Assembly (NCBI RefSeq): GCF_014651835.1
Contig: NZ_BMXQ01000001.1
Coordinates: 868,001-932,000, forward strand
DNA from: Pigmentiphaga litoralis
Lineage (GTDB): Bacteria; Pseudomonadota; Gammaproteobacteria; Burkholderiales; Burkholderiaceae_B
DNA length: 64,000 bases
Direction of reading: 5' to 3'
Shown: positions 17,810-26,097 of the stretch, piece by piece
Layout of the letters: each line of letters starts with the position of its first letter
Numbering within the stretch: the stretch's first letter is position 1
The notes under the pieces: generated by a model
What the model was told of the DNA's origin: nothing
Database searches by the model: none
Seen by the model: only the letters and a program-made list of their open reading frames with translations
Position numbers and translations under genes: made by a program

Positions 17810-18715
17810 ATGGTGGCCGCGGCCGTCCCGGATCTGCCGACCTTCAATACGTCGGCATTCGGGGGCGACGATGCATCGTTCTATTTCGACATGGTCCGCC
17901 TGCAGGACCGTGCGGATATCCCGCGCACGTTCGCCCATCGGCATGACTACTATCACTTGCTGTGGATGACGCAGGCGCAGGGCGTGCATCTGCTCGACTT
18001 CGTGCCGCATCCCGTACAGCCGCGCACGGTGTTTTTTGTCAGTCCGGCGCAGATCCATTCGTGGACGTCGTCCGTGCCGCCGCGCGGTTTCGTGATGAAC
18101 ATCAGCGCGGACCTGTTCCTGCAGATGTTCCCGCGTGCCGACCTGGCCGCGCAGTTTCCTTTTTTTGACGTCGCCAGCGGCCAGCCCGCGCTGTACCTGT
18201 CTGCCAGCCAGCATGACGACCTGCTGCCGCTGGTAGAGGCGATCGAGGCCGAGTACCTGGGGGAGGGCGATGGCCGCCTGGATATCGTCCGATCCTATCT
18301 GCTGATCCTGCTGACGCGGCTGCGCCGCCTGGCCCGACCGCCTGCAAGCCAGGAGGGCGTGTCGGCGCAGGGGGTCAACCTGGCCAGGCGATTCCAGCAA
18401 CGGGTCGACCAGCACTTTCTGGACTGCCTGCCGGTTACGGCATATGCCAGTCAACTGCACGTGACCGAACGGCAATTGAATGACGCCGTCAAACGCGCCA
18501 CCGGCCGGACCGCGGGGCAGGTGATCCAGCAGCGCGTGCTGCTGGAGGCCAAGCGTTTGCTGTCGCTGACAGACCTGGGGATTGCCGAGGTCGCGTATCG
18601 ACTGGGCTATGACGACCTAGCGTACTTCTGCCGCTTCTTCAAACGGCACACACAGACGACGCCGGGGGACTTTCGCAAGCGGCATGCTCGGCCGCCGGAT
18701 GGGGCAGGGTGTTAG
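17810..18715 (+). CDS. AraC family transcriptional regulator
   Basis: A 301-residue regulator with an N-terminal cupin-like sensing domain (residues about 30-100, RTFAHRHDYYHLLWMT and FVSPAQIHSW) and a C-terminal AraC double helix-turn-helix, of which DLGIAEVAYRLGYDDLAYFC and RFFKRHTQTTPGDFRKRH are diagnostic. The ATG at 17810 lies 20 bp after pyrB. It precedes a Bug receptor gene and is separated from it by a region with two inverted repeats, so it may control that receptor. Effector unknown. Confidence 0.88.
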   Translation: MVAAAVPDLPTFNTSAFGGDDASFYFDMVRLQDRADIPRTFAHRHDYYHLLWMTQAQGVHLLDFVPHPVQPRTVFFVSPAQIHSWTSSVPPRGFVMNISADLFLQMFPRADLAAQFPFFDVASGQPALYLSASQHDDLLPLVEAIEAEYLGEGDGRLDIVRSYLLILLTRLRRLARPPASQEGVSAQGVNLARRFQQRVDQHFLDCLPVTAYASQLHVTERQLNDAVKRATGRTAGQVIQQRVLLEAKRLLSLTDLGIAEVAYRLGYDDLAYFCRFFKRHTQTTPGDFRKRHARPPDGAGC

Positions 18716-18763
18716 GACCGGGGTCCGTGGAAAAGTACCGATCATTCTCGTTTTCGTCCTAAC
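18711..18763. promoter_or_regulatory. Inverted repeats between AraC and Bug genes
   Basis: An 8-bp inverted repeat, GTTAGGAC at 18711-18718 and GTCCTAAC at 18756-18763, brackets 37 bases; a second, compact one, GGACC-GG-GGTCC, lies at 18715-18726. The left arm overlaps the AraC stop codon. They may be a binding site or an RNA hairpin; no T-run follows. Confidence 0.4.
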
Positions 18764-18852
18764 GCGTGCGCGCCGGGATTCCGTACAGTCTGGACACACA
18801 CACCGACGCGCGGCTTGCCGCAGCGACGGATTTCCAAGACCGGAGACGAAAC

Positions 18853-19911
18853 ATGCCCCAGACCCTGCGCACCCGCGCCCCTTCTTCTTTCGCCACGCGT
18901 TCCTCCACCGACCGGGTGCCGGCCCGCGGCGCGATGACTCGCCGGGTCGTGTGCGCGGCGCTGCTGTCGTCGCTTTTTGCAGTGCCGTTTGCGGCCAGCC
19001 ATGCACAGGGCCGCGGCGATTTCCCGAATCGGCCGCTGCGTATCGTGGTGCCCTTTGCGCCCGGCGGCGCGACCGACATCATCGCGCGCACCGTGGCCCA
19101 GAAGATGGCCGAGCGCATGGGTCAGCCCGTGGTGGTGGAAAACAAGGCAGGCGCGAATGGCAACATTGGCGCCGCGCAGGTCGCGCGGTCGGAAGCCGAT
19201 GGCTATACGCTGCTGATGGCGACATCGGCCCACGCCATCAACCAGACCCTGTATCGCAAGCTCGACTACCGCATTACCGATTTCGCCGCGCTGTCCAACC
19301 TGGCGTCGGTGCCGCTGCTGCTGGTCGTCAACCCGACCGTGCCGGCCAAGACGCCCAAGGAACTGGCGGCCTATGCGCAGCGCCCGGCTGCGCAGGTCAA
19401 TTTTGCGTCGGGCGGCACGGGCACCGCCGCGCACCTGGCGGGTGAACAGTTCAATACCCTGGCCGGCGTCAAGATGGCCCACGTGCCCTACAAGGGCGGA
19501 TCGCAGGCGCAAAACGACCTGATCGGCGGCCAGGTGCAGGCCATGTTCGCGAACCTGCCCGAAGTGCTGCCGCAAGTGTCGGCCGGCCGGCTGCGTCCCC
19601 TTGCCCTGACCGGCGCGACGCGCCATGCCAGCCTGCCCGATGTGCCTACCTTTGCCCAGGCCGGGTATCCGGGGCTGGACGCCAAGTCCTGGTTCGGCCT
19701 GTTCGCCCCGGCCGCCACGCCGCCCGCCATTGTCGCGACCCTGTCGAACGAGATCGCCGCGGCCGTACGTGACCCTGCGGTGCAGGCGCGCCTGAAAGAG
19801 CTGGGCGCCGAGCCGATCGGCGACAAACACGACGCGTTCCAGGCGTACGTGGCGCAGGAAGTCACGCGCTGGGGCGGTCTGGTCGAGCGTTCCGGCGCCT
19901 CGGCGGATTGA
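18853..19911 (+). CDS. Bug family substrate-binding protein (TctC-like)
   Basis: Periplasmic tripartite-tricarboxylate-type receptor, 352 residues. The start at 18853 follows a GGAGACGAA ribosome site; a signal peptide with hydrophobic core (VVCAALLSSLFAVPFAASHA) ends near residue 53 and is unusually far from the start. Family marks are FPNRPLRIVVPFAPGGATDI at the mature N-terminus, HVPYKGGSQAQNDLIGGQV and LPDVPTFAQAGYPGL. Bug proteins bind carboxylates, amino acids or small aromatics; most, as here, have no adjacent TctAB membrane genes and must share them or act in sensing. Ligand unknown. Confidence 0.9.
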   Translation: MPQTLRTRAPSSFATRSSTDRVPARGAMTRRVVCAALLSSLFAVPFAASHAQGRGDFPNRPLRIVVPFAPGGATDIIARTVAQKMAERMGQPVVVENKAGANGNIGAAQVARSEADGYTLLMATSAHAINQTLYRKLDYRITDFAALSNLASVPLLLVVNPTVPAKTPKELAAYAQRPAAQVNFASGGTGTAAHLAGEQFNTLAGVKMAHVPYKGGSQAQNDLIGGQVQAMFANLPEVLPQVSAGRLRPLALTGATRHASLPDVPTFAQAGYPGLDAKSWFGLFAPAATPPAIVATLSNEIAAAVRDPAVQARLKELGAEPIGDKHDAFQAYVAQEVTRWGGLVERSGASAD

Positions 19912-20042
19912 CGACGCGCGATCGCCGCCGGGTCCGCGCGGTCCGACCCCTGGCGCAGGCCCGACCGACGCAGGGATCGCGCCGCTTCACGCATTTGCCT
20001 TCATCGCTTTTGATGTATCCCTTTGACTGACAAGGATTGCCC

Positions 20043-20360
20043 ATGTTCTACGACGTCCGCACCTACACCTGCCATCCGGGCACGATCAAGAAGCACCTGG
20101 CCATGTACGCCGAACACGGCTTCGATACGCAGCGCAAGCATCTGGGCGACCCGGTCGTCTACGCGCAGACTGAGACGGGCAACGTGAACAGCTATCTGCA
20201 TATCTGGCTCTACAAAGACGCCGCCGACCGCGCCACCCGCCGCGCCGCGCTGCAAGCCGATCCGGCCTGGCACGTCTACATGGCCAAGAGTGCCGAAGCC
20301 GGCTGGCTGATCTCGCAAGAAAACCGCCTGATGACGCCCACGCCGTTCTTCAAGCGCTAA
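20043..20360 (+). CDS. NIPSNAP family protein, copy 1
   Basis: A 105-residue protein of the NIPSNAP family, a ferredoxin-like dimeric barrel fold: YDVRTYTCHPGTIKKHL opens the first strand and helix, and LHIWLYKDAADRATRRAALQ the second half. The ATG at 20043 has an AAGGA site eight bases upstream. It is about 75 percent identical by eye to the gene at 23195 and so is a recent duplicate. These proteins often accompany catabolic clusters in Burkholderiales, here next to a Bug receptor; enzymatic role unknown. Confidence 0.85.
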   Translation: MFYDVRTYTCHPGTIKKHLAMYAEHGFDTQRKHLGDPVVYAQTETGNVNSYLHIWLYKDAADRATRRAALQADPAWHVYMAKSAEAGWLISQENRLMTPTPFFKR

Positions 20361-20502
20361 GACGATTTCGTCCGGCATGTGGATGACGGCGGTGGTGCAG
20401 GCGCGCTTGGGTAGGTAATAATGTGGTGGTGCCGGCGGGGTAATCGAGGCGCCTATGCCGCCTGCTCCCCCGTTCGCCAACGTCAGCCTGCCAGGGATCC
20501 CT

Positions 20503-20793
20503 ATGCGACCGTCCGTTGTGCTCGATATGAAACGAAGCGCTGTGCGTGAAGCCGTCGCTCGCTTTCGGACCGCTAACCCCCGCGTGTTCGGTTCGGTGCT
20601 GCACGGCACGGATCGCGAAGGCAGCGACCTGGACCTGCTGGTAGATGCGCTGCCGGGCGCGACGCTACTGGACCTTGGCGATCTCGAAGAGGAACTTTCG
20701 GTATTGCTCGGCGTGGACGTCGATTTGCTCACCCCTGGCGACCTCCCCAGCAAGTTCCGGGACAATGTGCTTGCTGAAGCCAAGCCGGTATGA
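20503..20793 (+). CDS. mntA: MntA-type nucleotidyltransferase antitoxin
   Basis: A 96-residue minimal nucleotidyltransferase. The signature GSVLHGTDREGSDLDLLVD (residues 30-48) gives GS-x10-D-x-D, the active site that in characterised MntA proteins transfers AMP from ATP to the HepT toxin. VPVDLLTP-like text appears as GVDVDLLTPGDLPSKF, typical of the family. The start MRPSVVLD at 20503 is chosen from family N-termini and an AGGGA site upstream; a GTG/ATG further in would remove the first helix. The TGA overlaps the ATG of the HEPN gene as ATGA, so the pair is coupled. Confidence 0.9.
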   Translation: MRPSVVLDMKRSAVREAVARFRTANPRVFGSVLHGTDREGSDLDLLVDALPGATLLDLGDLEEELSVLLGVDVDLLTPGDLPSKFRDNVLAEAKPV

Positions 20794-21179
20794 GTCACCG
20801 TAGGCTGAGCGATTACCTCGACCACATCGAGCAGGCAGCACTCGATGCGCAAAGCTTTGTCATAGGGATAGACGAGGCCGGCTTCTTGACGGACAAACGC
20901 ACGCAACAGGCGGTCGTCATGAGCTTCATCATCATGGGTGAGGCTGCCACAAGGTTGATGGACGGCTATCCTGAATTTGCTCAGACCCGCTCTGAAGTAC
21001 CTTGGCGCAGTATGCGCAATATGCGCAACCGAATGGCACACGGCTATTTCGATATTGACCCCAACGTTGTGTGGGACACGCTACGGAACTGGGTGCCCGG
21101 CTTGCTCGAGCAACTGACCGCCATTCGTCAGTCAGGCGTCGTGGAAACTCCGGACGACCCGACAGGCACGGGCAGCTGA
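20790..21179 (+). CDS. hepT: HepT-type HEPN ribonuclease toxin
   Basis: A 129-residue HEPN-domain protein. The catalytic RX4HXY motif is intact: Arg79, His84 and Tyr86 in RNRMAHGYF. In known MntA/HepT pairs this protein is an RNase toxin that cuts RNA or tRNA, and MntA neutralises it by adding AMP to the motif tyrosine. It overlaps mntA by four bases. The segment looks less GC-rich than its neighbours, in keeping with horizontal transfer. Whether the toxin is active in this host is not known, but no key residue is missing. Confidence 0.9.
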   Translation: MSHRRLSDYLDHIEQAALDAQSFVIGIDEAGFLTDKRTQQAVVMSFIIMGEAATRLMDGYPEFAQTRSEVPWRSMRNMRNRMAHGYFDIDPNVVWDTLRNWVPGLLEQLTAIRQSGVVETPDDPTGTGS

Positions 21180-21241
21180 CCGCTGCCCGTACAATGGCCG
21201 ATTCGCGGACTGATCCGCGGCGCTCTCGAAGGATGCAGGCC

Positions 21242-21733
21242 ATGCTGGGCAATACTGAAGTCGTCGACTATCTCAATACGCTGCTGGCGGGCGAGCTGGG
21301 CGCGCGGGACCAATATTTCATCCACTCGCGCATGTATGACGAATGGTCGTACAAGAAGCTGTACGAGCGTATCAATCACGAGATGGCCGACGAGACGTTG
21401 CATGCCGATGCCTTGATCCGCCGCATCCTGATGCTGGATGGCACGCCGGACATGCGGGTGGCCGCGGTGCGCGTCGGCAAGACGGTGCCGGAAATGCTGC
21501 GCTTTGACCTCGACGTCGAAGAGGAAGTGCGGACGGCCTTGCGCGAAGGCATCGTCATCTGCGAACGCGTGCGCGACTTCGTCACGCGCGACATCCTGCT
21601 GGCGCAGCTGGGCGATACCGAAGAAGACCACGCGTACTGGCTGGAGCAGCAACTGCGTCAGATCACCATGGTGGGTCTCGAAAATTATCTGCAAGCGCAA
21701 TTGAAGGCGACTGAAAGCGATTCCGCTGTCTGA
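21242..21733 (+). CDS. bfr: Bacterioferritin without the haem-ligand methionine
   Basis: A 163-residue iron-storage four-helix protein. The ferroxidase ligands expected from E. coli Bfr are present: Glu18, Glu51, His54, Glu93, Glu127 and His130. At the position of Met52, which ligates haem between two subunits in classical bacterioferritin, there is threonine ([11 protein letters not shown]). So this subunit should oxidise and store iron but not bind the inter-subunit haem, like the BfrA-type subunits of some bacteria that co-assemble with a haem-binding partner. The start at 21242 has GAAGGA eight bases upstream; an ATG nine bases earlier lacks good spacing. No bfd is adjacent. Confidence 0.9.
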   Translation: MLGNTEVVDYLNTLLAGELGARDQYFIHSRMYDEWSYKKLYERINHEMADETLHADALIRRILMLDGTPDMRVAAVRVGKTVPEMLRFDLDVEEEVRTALREGIVICERVRDFVTRDILLAQLGDTEEDHAYWLEQQLRQITMVGLENYLQAQLKATESDSAV

Positions 21734-21918
21734 GTCACCGAAGACGCCACGGCTGCGCACGCACGCGGCAAAGCGTCTTGTCGCTGCATGACGCAGGCCG
21801 TGCGAAGGCGCGAGCGCGTTCATGCAAGAAGGCCTGATCGCCGTGGCGAACCGGCAAGGTCCCCGACATCTGGCCCGGCGTAAGATGATCGGCTTCCGAT
21901 CCCGCGCCGCCCACCGCC

Positions 21919-22551
21919 ATGTCGACCCGTTCCGCGCCACCGCTGCCTGACGCTTCCCTGGCGACCCCCACCTCTTGCTTCCCCCCCGATCCGGCGCCCC
22001 GGGCGTCGCCCAGCGCGCGCGACCTGTTCAAGGTCTTTGCCATGATCGGATTGACCAGCTTTGGCGGAGGCCTGAGCGGCTGGATGATGCGCGAAATCGT
22101 GCAGCGCCGCGGCTGGCTGACCGAGGCGGACTTTCTTAGCGGCCTGGCGCTGGCGCAGGCTTTTCCAGGTGTGAACGTCGTCAACCTGGCGATCTGGCTC
22201 GGCTTTCGTCTGAGGGGCGGGCAGGGTGCGCTGGCCGCGTCGCTCGGACTGGTGCTGCCGCCGATGGCGGTGGTGCTGGTGCTCGCAGGCGCATTCGCCC
22301 AGGTCGCGCACATTCATGCGGTGCATGTCGGACTGGCCGGCATCGCGGCCGCGGCGGTAGGGCTGTCCTTGCAGACCGGCCTGCGTGCGGCGCGGCGGGC
22401 GGCCCGCGACTGGTTGCCGCTGCTGTTCATGGTGGCGACTTTTGTTGCGATCTTTGTGCTGCGCCTGCCGTTGTTGTGGGTGGTGGGCGCCCTGGCGCCG
22501 GTATCGATCGCAACGGCGTACCTGCGCCTGCACGGCAAGGCGGCGGGCTGA
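21919..22551 (+). CDS. Chromate transporter, N-terminal half (short-chain CHR)
   Basis: A 210-residue membrane protein holding one CHR domain. FKVFAMIGLTSFGGGLSGWM with the downstream AQAFPGVNVVNLAIWLGFRL are the hallmark motifs of the CHR family, which exports chromate or related oxyanions. The first 30 residues are proline- and serine-rich and not part of the domain. Its TGA shares one base with the ATG of the next gene, which encodes the second CHR half, so the transporter is made as two short-chain subunits. Some pairs move other anions than chromate. Confidence 0.9.
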   Translation: MSTRSAPPLPDASLATPTSCFPPDPAPRASPSARDLFKVFAMIGLTSFGGGLSGWMMREIVQRRGWLTEADFLSGLALAQAFPGVNVVNLAIWLGFRLRGGQGALAASLGLVLPPMAVVLVLAGAFAQVAHIHAVHVGLAGIAAAAVGLSLQTGLRAARRAARDWLPLLFMVATFVAIFVLRLPLLWVVGALAPVSIATAYLRLHGKAAG

Positions 22552-23072
22552 TGGGCCGCGCGATCGTTGAACTCTTGCGCGTGTTCCTGCCGCTGTCTTT
22601 CCTGACCGTGGGCGGCGGGCAAAGCGTCGTTGCCGACATTCACCGCCAATCGGTCGACGTGTACGGCTGGATGAGCAATGCGCAGTTCCTGGACCTGTTT
22701 GCGTTGTCGCGCCTGGCGCCAGGGCCGGGCTCGCTGCTGGTCACCCTGGTGGGGTGGCAGGTGTCGGGGCTGGTGGGCGCACTGGTGGCGTCATTCGCGA
22801 TCTTTGTGCCGTCGTCCATCCTGGTCTACGGTCTGGCCCATGTCTGGACGCGGCATGCCGGCCGGCCCTGGATCCGTGCGATCGAAGCCGGGCTCGTGCC
22901 GGTCGCGGCCGGCATGGTGCTGGCCGCGTCGTGCACCGTGTTGCGCGCAGCCGAGGGCGGCGCCTGGGCATGGGCCGTGGCGGGCGCATCGACCCTGGCG
23001 CTGATGCTGACCAAGGTCAATCCCTTCCTGATGCTGGGTTTGGGCGCGCTGGTGTTCTTGATCGTGCTGTAG
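22551..23072 (+). CDS. Chromate transporter, C-terminal half (short-chain CHR)
   Basis: A 173-residue partner subunit. It repeats the CHR pattern in a diverged form: LRVFLPLSFLTVGGGQSVVA at the N-terminus and LSRLAPGPGSLLVTLVGWQV in the middle, then four further helices. The stop/start overlap TGATG with the first half indicates coupled translation and a heterodimeric, antiparallel transporter. The sequence before the start in the same frame is a shadow of the first gene. Confidence 0.9.
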   Translation: MGRAIVELLRVFLPLSFLTVGGGQSVVADIHRQSVDVYGWMSNAQFLDLFALSRLAPGPGSLLVTLVGWQVSGLVGALVASFAIFVPSSILVYGLAHVWTRHAGRPWIRAIEAGLVPVAAGMVLAASCTVLRAAEGGAWAWAVAGASTLALMLTKVNPFLMLGLGALVFLIVL

Positions 23073-23194
23073 CATTCCGGCTGGCGGTCTGCTTACGTGG
23101 TCTGCTTGCGCAATGGCCGCAGTGGCAATGGCCGACTCCGTAAAGGCCGACCCGCTCCTTCACCCGACCCGTTCATCCCCCACGAGGACTCTTC

Positions 23195-23512
23195 ATGCTC
23201 TACGACGTTCGCACCTACACCTGCAAACCCGGCACCATCAAGAAGCATCTGGCGCTGTACGAAAGCCTGGGCTTTCCTGTTCAAAGCAAGCATCTGGGCC
23301 AGCCGCTGCTGTACGCGGTGACCGAGACGGGCAACGTGAACAGCTTCCTGCACATCTGGGTCTATCAGGACGCCGCCGACCGCGCTGCCCGCCGCGCCGC
23401 GATGCAGGCCGATCCGGCCTGGCATGCCTATCAGGAAAAAAGTGGCGAAGCCGGTTATCTGATCTCGCAGGAAAACCGCCTGATGACGCAGGCGCCATTT
23501 TTCAAACCGTGA
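23195..23512 (+). CDS. NIPSNAP family protein, copy 2
   Basis: A 105-residue paralogue of the gene at 20043, about 79 of 105 residues identical by eye, with the ends YDVRTYTC and LISQENRLMT conserved. The pair is in direct orientation about 2.8 kb apart and brackets mntA, hepT, bfr and the chromate transporter genes. Ribosome site GAGGACT lies upstream of the ATG. Function unknown, as for copy 1. Confidence 0.85.
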   Translation: MLYDVRTYTCKPGTIKKHLALYESLGFPVQSKHLGQPLLYAVTETGNVNSFLHIWVYQDAADRAARRAAMQADPAWHAYQEKSGEAGYLISQENRLMTQAPFFKP

Positions 23513-23612
23513 TCGAGGAGAAAGCCGGGCCCGGGTCGCAGGGCGCCACGCTGCGGCGTTCTGCCGCGGCGTTCCGCCACTAGGTTCCGCTGCGACGCGA
23601 CCCGACTCCGGT

Positions 23613-24350
23613 CTAGCGCGCCGGCGACTGGGTCAGTGTCCAGTCCACCACTTGCGACGACAGGGCATCGGCCGCCTGGCCGAATGCCGTCACCACTTCC
23701 GGCACCTTGCTGCCGTTGACCGGCTGCATGACGACAAAGCTGCGCGACGCCACGATGCGCCGCGTGCCGGTGCGCACCAGCCGCGCATCCAGGCGCAGCG
23801 CCACCACGGGCTGCGCACCCTGGTATTCCACCTGAAACGATCGCAGGTCGCCGGCCAGTTCCAGGTCGGCGTGCGCGGGCGCGTCATCGGTGCTGAGGGC
23901 ACTGATGCGGCCATCTTCCATGAAGGCGGCGGTCAGGCGATTACGCCACAGGGCCGGGGCGGGATCGCTCCACCGCACGGCCTGGTAGGCGTTGACCTGG
24001 TTGGCGTCACGCAGCACCAGGATCCGCGGGCTGTCCGTCACGGCGCTGCTGGATGGCTTGACGACGCGCAAGGCCCAGTCGGCGCGGCTGACGGGGGTGG
24101 TGGGGGTGGTGGGGAGTCCGGCGTTTGTGGCCGAAGCAGGCCCGGCGGTGGTGGCCGCCGGAGGCCCGACGCGTGCCGCCGCCGTTGACGCCGCAGTTGC
24201 CGCAGCGCGGGCCGTCGGCAATTGATAGATCGTGACCGGCTCGGCATCGGGCAACACGGAGCAGGCGCCCAGCACCGACGCCATCGTCACGGCAGCGATT
24301 CCCGCGTGAATGGCGCGTTGGAGGGACAGGGGTTTCATCGCAGTCATCAT
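23613..24350 (-). CDS. ABC-type transport auxiliary lipoprotein (PqiC-like)
   Basis: A 245-residue outer-membrane-directed lipoprotein; the signal peptide ends in ASVLGACS, giving a lipidated cysteine near residue 30. The body, with ILVLRDANQVNAYQAVRWSD and LVRTGTRRIVASRSFVV, fits the ABC_trans_aux family, to which PqiC belongs. A low-complexity Ala/Thr/Pro linker (residues about 48-85) follows the lipobox. It is the last gene of the MCE operon and overlaps the MlaD-like gene by ATGA. It probably docks the MCE transporter to the outer membrane. ATG codons at 24347 and 24338 are alternatives. Confidence 0.85.
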   Translation of the reverse strand: MMTAMKPLSLQRAIHAGIAAVTMASVLGACSVLPDAEPVTIYQLPTARAAATAASTAAARVGPPAATTAGPASATNAGLPTTPTTPVSRADWALRVVKPSSSAVTDSPRILVLRDANQVNAYQAVRWSDPAPALWRNRLTAAFMEDGRISALSTDDAPAHADLELAGDLRSFQVEYQGAQPVVALRLDARLVRTGTRRIVASRSFVVMQPVNGSKVPEVVTAFGQAADALSSQVVDWTLTQSPAR

Positions 24351-25285
24351 GGTTGGAATTCCTGAATGTTTTCGCGGCCCAGCAGATAGTTGGCGGGGTT
24401 GTCCTCAAGCCGGCGGGAAATCCCCCGCAAGGATGCGAGCGTCGTGCGCAGCTCGGCGATCGCCGGCCCCAGCTCGGCCAGACCCTGCGCGCCACCGGTC
24501 AGGGCGTCGCGGTTGTCCGTCAGCAATTGTTCAAGCGTGGTGCCCGTGCGTTCCAGCGACTGCATGGCTTTTTCGGCGCTGCCCAGCGTGCGCGCGCCGT
24601 CTTGCCTCACCAGGGTGTCGGCGCTGTTCACCAGGGTGCCGGCTTGCGCCAGAGATGCCGTCGCCTGGCGGCTGGCCAAAGTCATCTGCTGCACCAGTTC
24701 GCGCAGGCTGTCGCCTTGGGCGGTCATGGTGTTCGATGCCTTGTCGATGTTTTCCAGGATGTGGCTGACGCGCTTGCCGTTCTCTTCGGACAGCAGCGTC
24801 TTGGCGCTCGCCAGGATCTCGTTCACGTTGATCAACAGGTCTTCGCCACTGGTCAGGAACTGGTTGATCGGCGACGGCACCGCGATGATGATCGGGTCCT
24901 CGCCGTCTGTGCTTTCCAGGCGCGGGCTTTCGGGGGAACCGTTGCTCAACTGGATCACCGACGTGCCCGTGATGCCGGTCAGCGCCAGCCGCGCGCGGGT
25001 GTCCTGCTTGATCGGGACATCGCCTTCAATCCGCACGCGGGCCAGCACGCGGCGTGGGTCTTTGGGGTCCAGGGTCAGACGCACCACGTCGCCGATGGTG
25101 ATGCCGCTGTACAGCACCGAACTGCCGCGCGTCAGGCCGTTGACCGCTTCATTGAAGACAATGTTGTAGTAGTGGATTTCGCGGTCGCGATGCGACTTGC
25201 TCAGCCACAGCCCGAAGGCCAGTGCCGCTGCGGCGATGGCCACGGTAAACAGGCCGATCAGCACGTGGTGCGCTCGGGTTTCCAT
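24347..25285 (-). CDS. MlaD/MCE-domain lipid-binding protein
   Basis: A 312-residue periplasmic protein anchored by one N-terminal helix (HVLIGLFTVAIAAAALAFGL). The MCE domain occupies about residues 35-120 (NEAVNGLTRGSSVLYSGITI and ALTGITGTSVIQLSNG), and the rest is a long helical region suited to a needle-like extension. MCE proteins form hexameric rings that pass phospholipids between membranes. It shares a stop/start base with the ATPase gene upstream and overlaps the lipoprotein gene downstream. Cargo and direction are not known. Confidence 0.92.
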   Translation of the reverse strand: METRAHHVLIGLFTVAIAAAALAFGLWLSKSHRDREIHYYNIVFNEAVNGLTRGSSVLYSGITIGDVVRLTLDPKDPRRVLARVRIEGDVPIKQDTRARLALTGITGTSVIQLSNGSPESPRLESTDGEDPIIIAVPSPINQFLTSGEDLLINVNEILASAKTLLSEENGKRVSHILENIDKASNTMTAQGDSLRELVQQMTLASRQATASLAQAGTLVNSADTLVRQDGARTLGSAEKAMQSLERTGTTLEQLLTDNRDALTGGAQGLAELGPAIAELRTTLASLRGISRRLEDNPANYLLGRENIQEFQP

Positions 25286-26097
25286 CAGCGTTGCTCCAAG
25301 GGGTCAGCAGGTGGGGAAGGGTCGGTCGCAGCCGTCTGCGCCGCCCGGCCGCGCGGGCCATGAAAGTAGTCCTGGATCCAGGCGTCGTCGGTGGCGGCGA
25401 CGGCGTCGATGTGGTCGTTCACCAGCACCTTCCTGTTCGACAGCACGGCCACCCGATCGCAGATGGCGTACAGGGTATCCAGGTCGTGCGTCACCAGAAA
25501 TACCGTCAGGCCCAGCGCGTCGCGCAGGGTGACGATCAGCCGGTCAAACGCGGCGGCGCCGATCGGATCCAGGCCGGCTGTCGGTTCGTCCAGGAACAGG
25601 ATCTCGGGATCCAGCGCCAGGGCCCGTGCCAATGCGGCGCGCTTGACCATGCCGCCGGAAAGTTCCGAGGGCATCTTGGCGCCCGCTTCGGGCGGCAGGC
25701 CGGCCAGGGCCAGCTTGACCTCGGCCAGGTGCTCGGCATCGTCGCGCGACAGCCCGGCGTATTCGATCAAGGGCAGCGCCACGTTCTCGGCCACCGTCAA
25801 CGATGAGAACAAGGCGCCGCGCTGGAACAGCACGCCAAAGCGCCGTTCGATCCGTGACCGCGCGTCGGCGTCCAGCGTCATCAGGTCGCCGCCCAGGACG
25901 TGCACGCTGCCCGATGCTGGCCGCTGCAATCCGATAATCGTACGCAGCAGCACCGACTTGCCCGTGCCCGAGCCACCGACCACGCCCAGCACTTCGCCAC
26001 GCCGCACGTCCAGATCCAGGTCCTGGTGCACGGTCTGCGTGCCGAAGCGGTTGGTCACGCCGCGCACGGCAATGATGGTATCGGCCGTCGTCACCAT
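25285..26097 (-). CDS. MlaF-like ABC transporter ATP-binding protein
   Basis: A 270-residue ATPase. Walker A GGSGTGKS at residues 41-48, signature ELSGGMVKRAALARAL, Walker B ILFLDEPTAGLDP and the switch histidine in LVTHDLDTL are complete. The ATG at 26097 is chosen because it opens the typical MVTTADTIIAVRGV strand; longer readings run through the permease gene. It overlaps the permease gene by 7 bp. With the MlaE and MlaD partners it should power lipid transport at the inner membrane. The last 25 residues are a variable tail. Confidence 0.93.
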   Translation of the reverse strand: MVTTADTIIAVRGVTNRFGTQTVHQDLDLDVRRGEVLGVVGGSGTGKSVLLRTIIGLQRPASGSVHVLGGDLMTLDADARSRIERRFGVLFQRGALFSSLTVAENVALPLIEYAGLSRDDAEHLAEVKLALAGLPPEAGAKMPSELSGGMVKRAALARALALDPEILFLDEPTAGLDPIGAAAFDRLIVTLRDALGLTVFLVTHDLDTLYAICDRVAVLSNRKVLVNDHIDAVAATDDAWIQDYFHGPRGRAAQTAATDPSPPADPLEQR

